A DNA stretch of 64,000 nt. Origin: Chaetoderma sp. LZ-2023a. Lineage: Eukaryota > Mollusca > Caudofoveata > Chaetodermatida > Chaetodermatidae. The translations under genes and the position numbers were made by a program. The stretch lies in NCBI GenBank assembly GCA_034401795.1, contig CM067366.1, positions 75,907,062 through 75,971,061 on the forward strand, in the 5' to 3' direction. Positions 62,041-64,000 of this stretch are shown piece by piece. How positions within the stretch are numbered: position 1 is the stretch's first letter; each line of letters starts with the position of its first letter. Below the pieces are notes generated by a model. That model searched no databases and was not told the origin of the DNA. It was given only the letters and a program-made list of their open reading frames with translations.

Positions 62041-62499
62041 GCCTTAGTATGAGTAACGTATTACGTTAAATAATGCAAAATACCAATAAATGTATGAATG
62101 TGCATTGAAGAATTACACTTATTCTCTAAGGATGTGAAGATAACACCTTGACTGATGCAATTTTAAAACTCTAAAATTTGCATCGTATTATGTTTCCTCA
62201 ATGGACACATCACATCTGTAGTGGCATGTAGCCTTACTAAGTTATGAATATGAATAGGTGAATAGAATGATTGTTTAATACATGTTCACAATCTTATTAT
62301 CTGTCTTACCAAAATTCGCATCTCAGCAGTTTTAAGTTAAACAAATTTCTCTGGTGGAGCAACCCCCCCCCCCCCCCCACACCTCCGAAACACACCACCC
62401 ATTTTTTTGGAAGGGCCCCCCTCTGAGAGTCCCTCCCAGACCTACCCCAAGGACCACCCTTCATGATTGTATTATAGATTAATATTATTTGTTTATCTT

Positions 62500-62755
62500 C
62501 TCGATGGCACCACTTGCACATCCAGAGGTAAATATGGCCCTACAGTTGGCTGTTAAATTATTCCATTTTAGCCATTTAATTTCATTTTTCTGTTCACTCA
62601 GTTTTTTATCCAGTCCTGTTTTAATAACTGAATGGCTAAAAAAATTGACTGAGCAAAAAAAATGTAATTAAATGGATAAAAAATAATTTAACAGCCAACT
62701 GATGCTTCATATTTACCTCTGGAAATGCAGGAAATGCCATCTGCGAGCATCTAGA
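62500..62755. repeat. Internal inverted repeat of the hAT
   Basis: CCAGAGGTAAATATG at 62,522 pairs with CATATTTACCTCTGG ending about 62,723. Pairing continues inward through AGTTGGCTGTTAAATTA and outward to GATGGC/GCCATC. Each arm is about 100-120 bp, so the centre can form a long hairpin. Confidence 0.8.
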
Positions 62756-63244
62756 TTTCGAAATTTTCCAGAGGGACCCCCTTAGGTTTTGCCTTCCGCT
62801 TCCCTTCAACTCCACACATATTCTTTGCCCCCGGCGCTGGTAAGGCTTAATGCGGCGCTGGTTAGATATGATACAGCTGGCCTGTGTCCAAATGTCTGAT
62901 ACTCATTATGCCAAGGCAGCAATCTAATAGGGGAAACGAAGACCCCACAGAGACAATCACAACATCTTCTCAAGTGAAAAATCAATCGTATGGATGCTAA
63001 TCTGATAATGGTTAGGTGGACTTACTATGTCTATGGTAGTGTATAGCAGATTGAAGACCTGTAGACAATCTTGACACAAACTAGCCGGTGTATCGGTAGG
63101 ATTCGAGGCATTCAATCTGCCACTCAAGTATCTGCTGTCATCTTCATATTATGTCGCTTGTTATATGGCATCACAATCAAATGACGTAGGCCCGACAAGA
63201 AAGTGTCAAAGATCCAACAGAATGTGTTTGAATTATACGTAGTT

Positions 63245-63400
63245 GGTGAAATTACAGTTTAATAATCATTCTACTTAACATTTTGAAACTAATTTTAAAT
63301 TAGCTATTACTGCCCTAGCCAACAATATATCGCCGCATAGGTAGTTACAAAATAGTGAACACATTACCTGTATAGTTATCATGAAATGAATCGGTCTTCC
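63245..63400 (+). mobile_element. FB element at the end of R2 unit 3, truncated
   Basis: A diverged core at about 63,266-63,355 and the ATTACCTGTATAGTTATCAT flank match 27,081 and 40,708. The GC-box side is replaced by the LINE fragment after about 63,400. Confidence 0.68.
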
Positions 63401-63436
63401 CCGTAAGTACCAACAAATACAGAGGCAACTCTGTTT

Positions 63437-64000
63437 ATGTCTAAGCTTCTTCAAACAAGAAACTGTGCTCGACATCCTCGGACGACGCGGTCTTCCCAGG
63501 AACTTACCATAGTTCCATGGAATGTACGTGGTCTGAGCACAACATCAACGAGGCAAACCTTATGTGCAGACTGTGAATGCAATACCATCGATAGTACATG
63601 CATTCAAGAGACTAAAGTAGCTAAAAAAACCCAGAGCAACAACTATAGAAGGCCATAAGCTAGTACTCATAGAGCTCGAACATACCACATACCTGGGTTT
63701 AGGGTTACTAATCGGGCCAAGGGTCTTGGACCATTTCATCTGTTTTGGATACGTCAGTGACTGCGTTGCATTCATCAACTTGGCTATACCTACGTGAAAA
63801 CACACCACCACTAAGTGTCACATAGTCAACGTATATGGCCCAACTACCGAAAAGCCAAAGAGAATCCAGCAATATTTTATTCTTTCCATGCAGAACTGCG
63901 CTCGGCCATTACAATACCAGGTAGATGGCAACTGTTCGTGTCTGAAGATTTCAACTCCAAGTTGGGTAAACTCGGAATTGTGGACAAAGGTTCAAGACTT
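63437..64000 (+). pseudogene. LINE apurinic-type endonuclease fragment, runs off the window
   Basis: The frame at 63,503 onward reads LTIVPWNVRGL and CIQETKV, the first two conserved motifs (catalytic Asn and Glu) of the exonuclease-endonuclease-phosphatase domain used by LINEs to nick target DNA. VNVYGPT follows at about 63,825 and EDFNSKLG at about 63,944, which are later motifs of the same domain, but in two other frames. So at least two frameshifts and an in-frame stop break it. The reverse transcriptase would lie beyond 64,000. It may or may not belong to the same family as the tail at 41,260. Confidence 0.8.

Larger units (their letters stand above)
61411..62860. mobile_element. Non-autonomous hAT transposon, 1450 bp
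   Basis: It begins CAGCAGCCG and ends GCGGCGCTG (inverted: CAGCGCCGC), the CAG...CTG ends usual for hAT elements. An 8-bp duplication GTTAGATA lies at 61,403-61,410 and 62,861-62,868. The paralogous R2 copies at about 26,660 and 40,293 have a single GTTATATA or GTTAGAAA followed by GGATACAG, that is, an empty site. No transposase frame is present. A C run at about 62,363-62,378, an internal inverted repeat (62,500-62,755) and an FB fragment (61,950-62,040) lie inside. Confidence 0.92.

Overview
The window looks like intergenic, repeat-dominated DNA from an animal genome, most plausibly an aquatic invertebrate. The reasons are long pure microsatellites, absence of any intact long non-repeat reading frame, and decayed remains of an L1/Tx1-like LINE, a GIY-YIG Penelope-like element and a hAT transposon. 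The species cannot be named from the sequence. I find no convincing intact host gene, rRNA or tRNA. Almost all long predicted frames are microsatellite translations.

The main structure is a higher-order direct repeat. Six unrelated sequence modules, called R1 to R6 here, recur in the same order and orientation: R1 (about 7.3-12.9 kb), R3 (16.0-19.8), R4 (21.6-22.97), R2 (23.2-28.0), R6 (28.1-30.0); then R1 (30.3-32.7), R3 (32.8-33.5), R4 (34.8-35.5), R5 (35.5-37.5), R2 (37.7-41.8), R6 (42.7-43.8); then R1 (44.3-47.9), R3 (51.6-54.5), R4 (54.5-55.8), R5 (56.8-58.0), R2 (59.1-63.4). This gives roughly two and three-quarter copies of a composite unit of about 14-15 kb. Copies have diverged (by eye about 75-90% identical in aligned stretches) and were expanded by later insertions. 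An inverted piece of R3 with its flanking element lies at about 6.1-6.9 kb, so exchange was not only direct. Positions 1-6.1 kb do not visibly belong to the array apart from scattered elements.

A second layer is a small mobile-looking foldback family, called FB here, with over 30 full, partial or one-armed copies, many at module boundaries. A complete copy is about 400 bp: a side with CRE-type TGACGTCA motifs, an 89-bp near-perfect palindrome (43-bp arms, 3-bp loop), and a side with two GGGCGG-type boxes. The ends carry a short inverted repeat near ACCTTTCC. It encodes nothing and would fold into a long hairpin if transcribed.

Other insertions: a 480-bp long inverted repeat (501-980) abutting a TA tract; a GIY-YIG nuclease remnant of a Penelope-like element (14.6-15.6 kb, minus); a 790-bp terminal-inverted-repeat element (17.0-17.8 kb); a LINE 3' tail (41.26-41.58 kb); an L1/Tx1-like reverse transcriptase pseudogene (48.56-50.99 kb) preceded by two hairpins with paired base changes; a 1450-bp non-autonomous hAT (61,411-62,860) with an 8-bp target duplication confirmed by two empty sites in paralogous modules; and a LINE endonuclease fragment running off the right edge. 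Microsatellites sit at the same module positions in different units. Module and FB boundaries are visual estimates, and all family names are my own labels.
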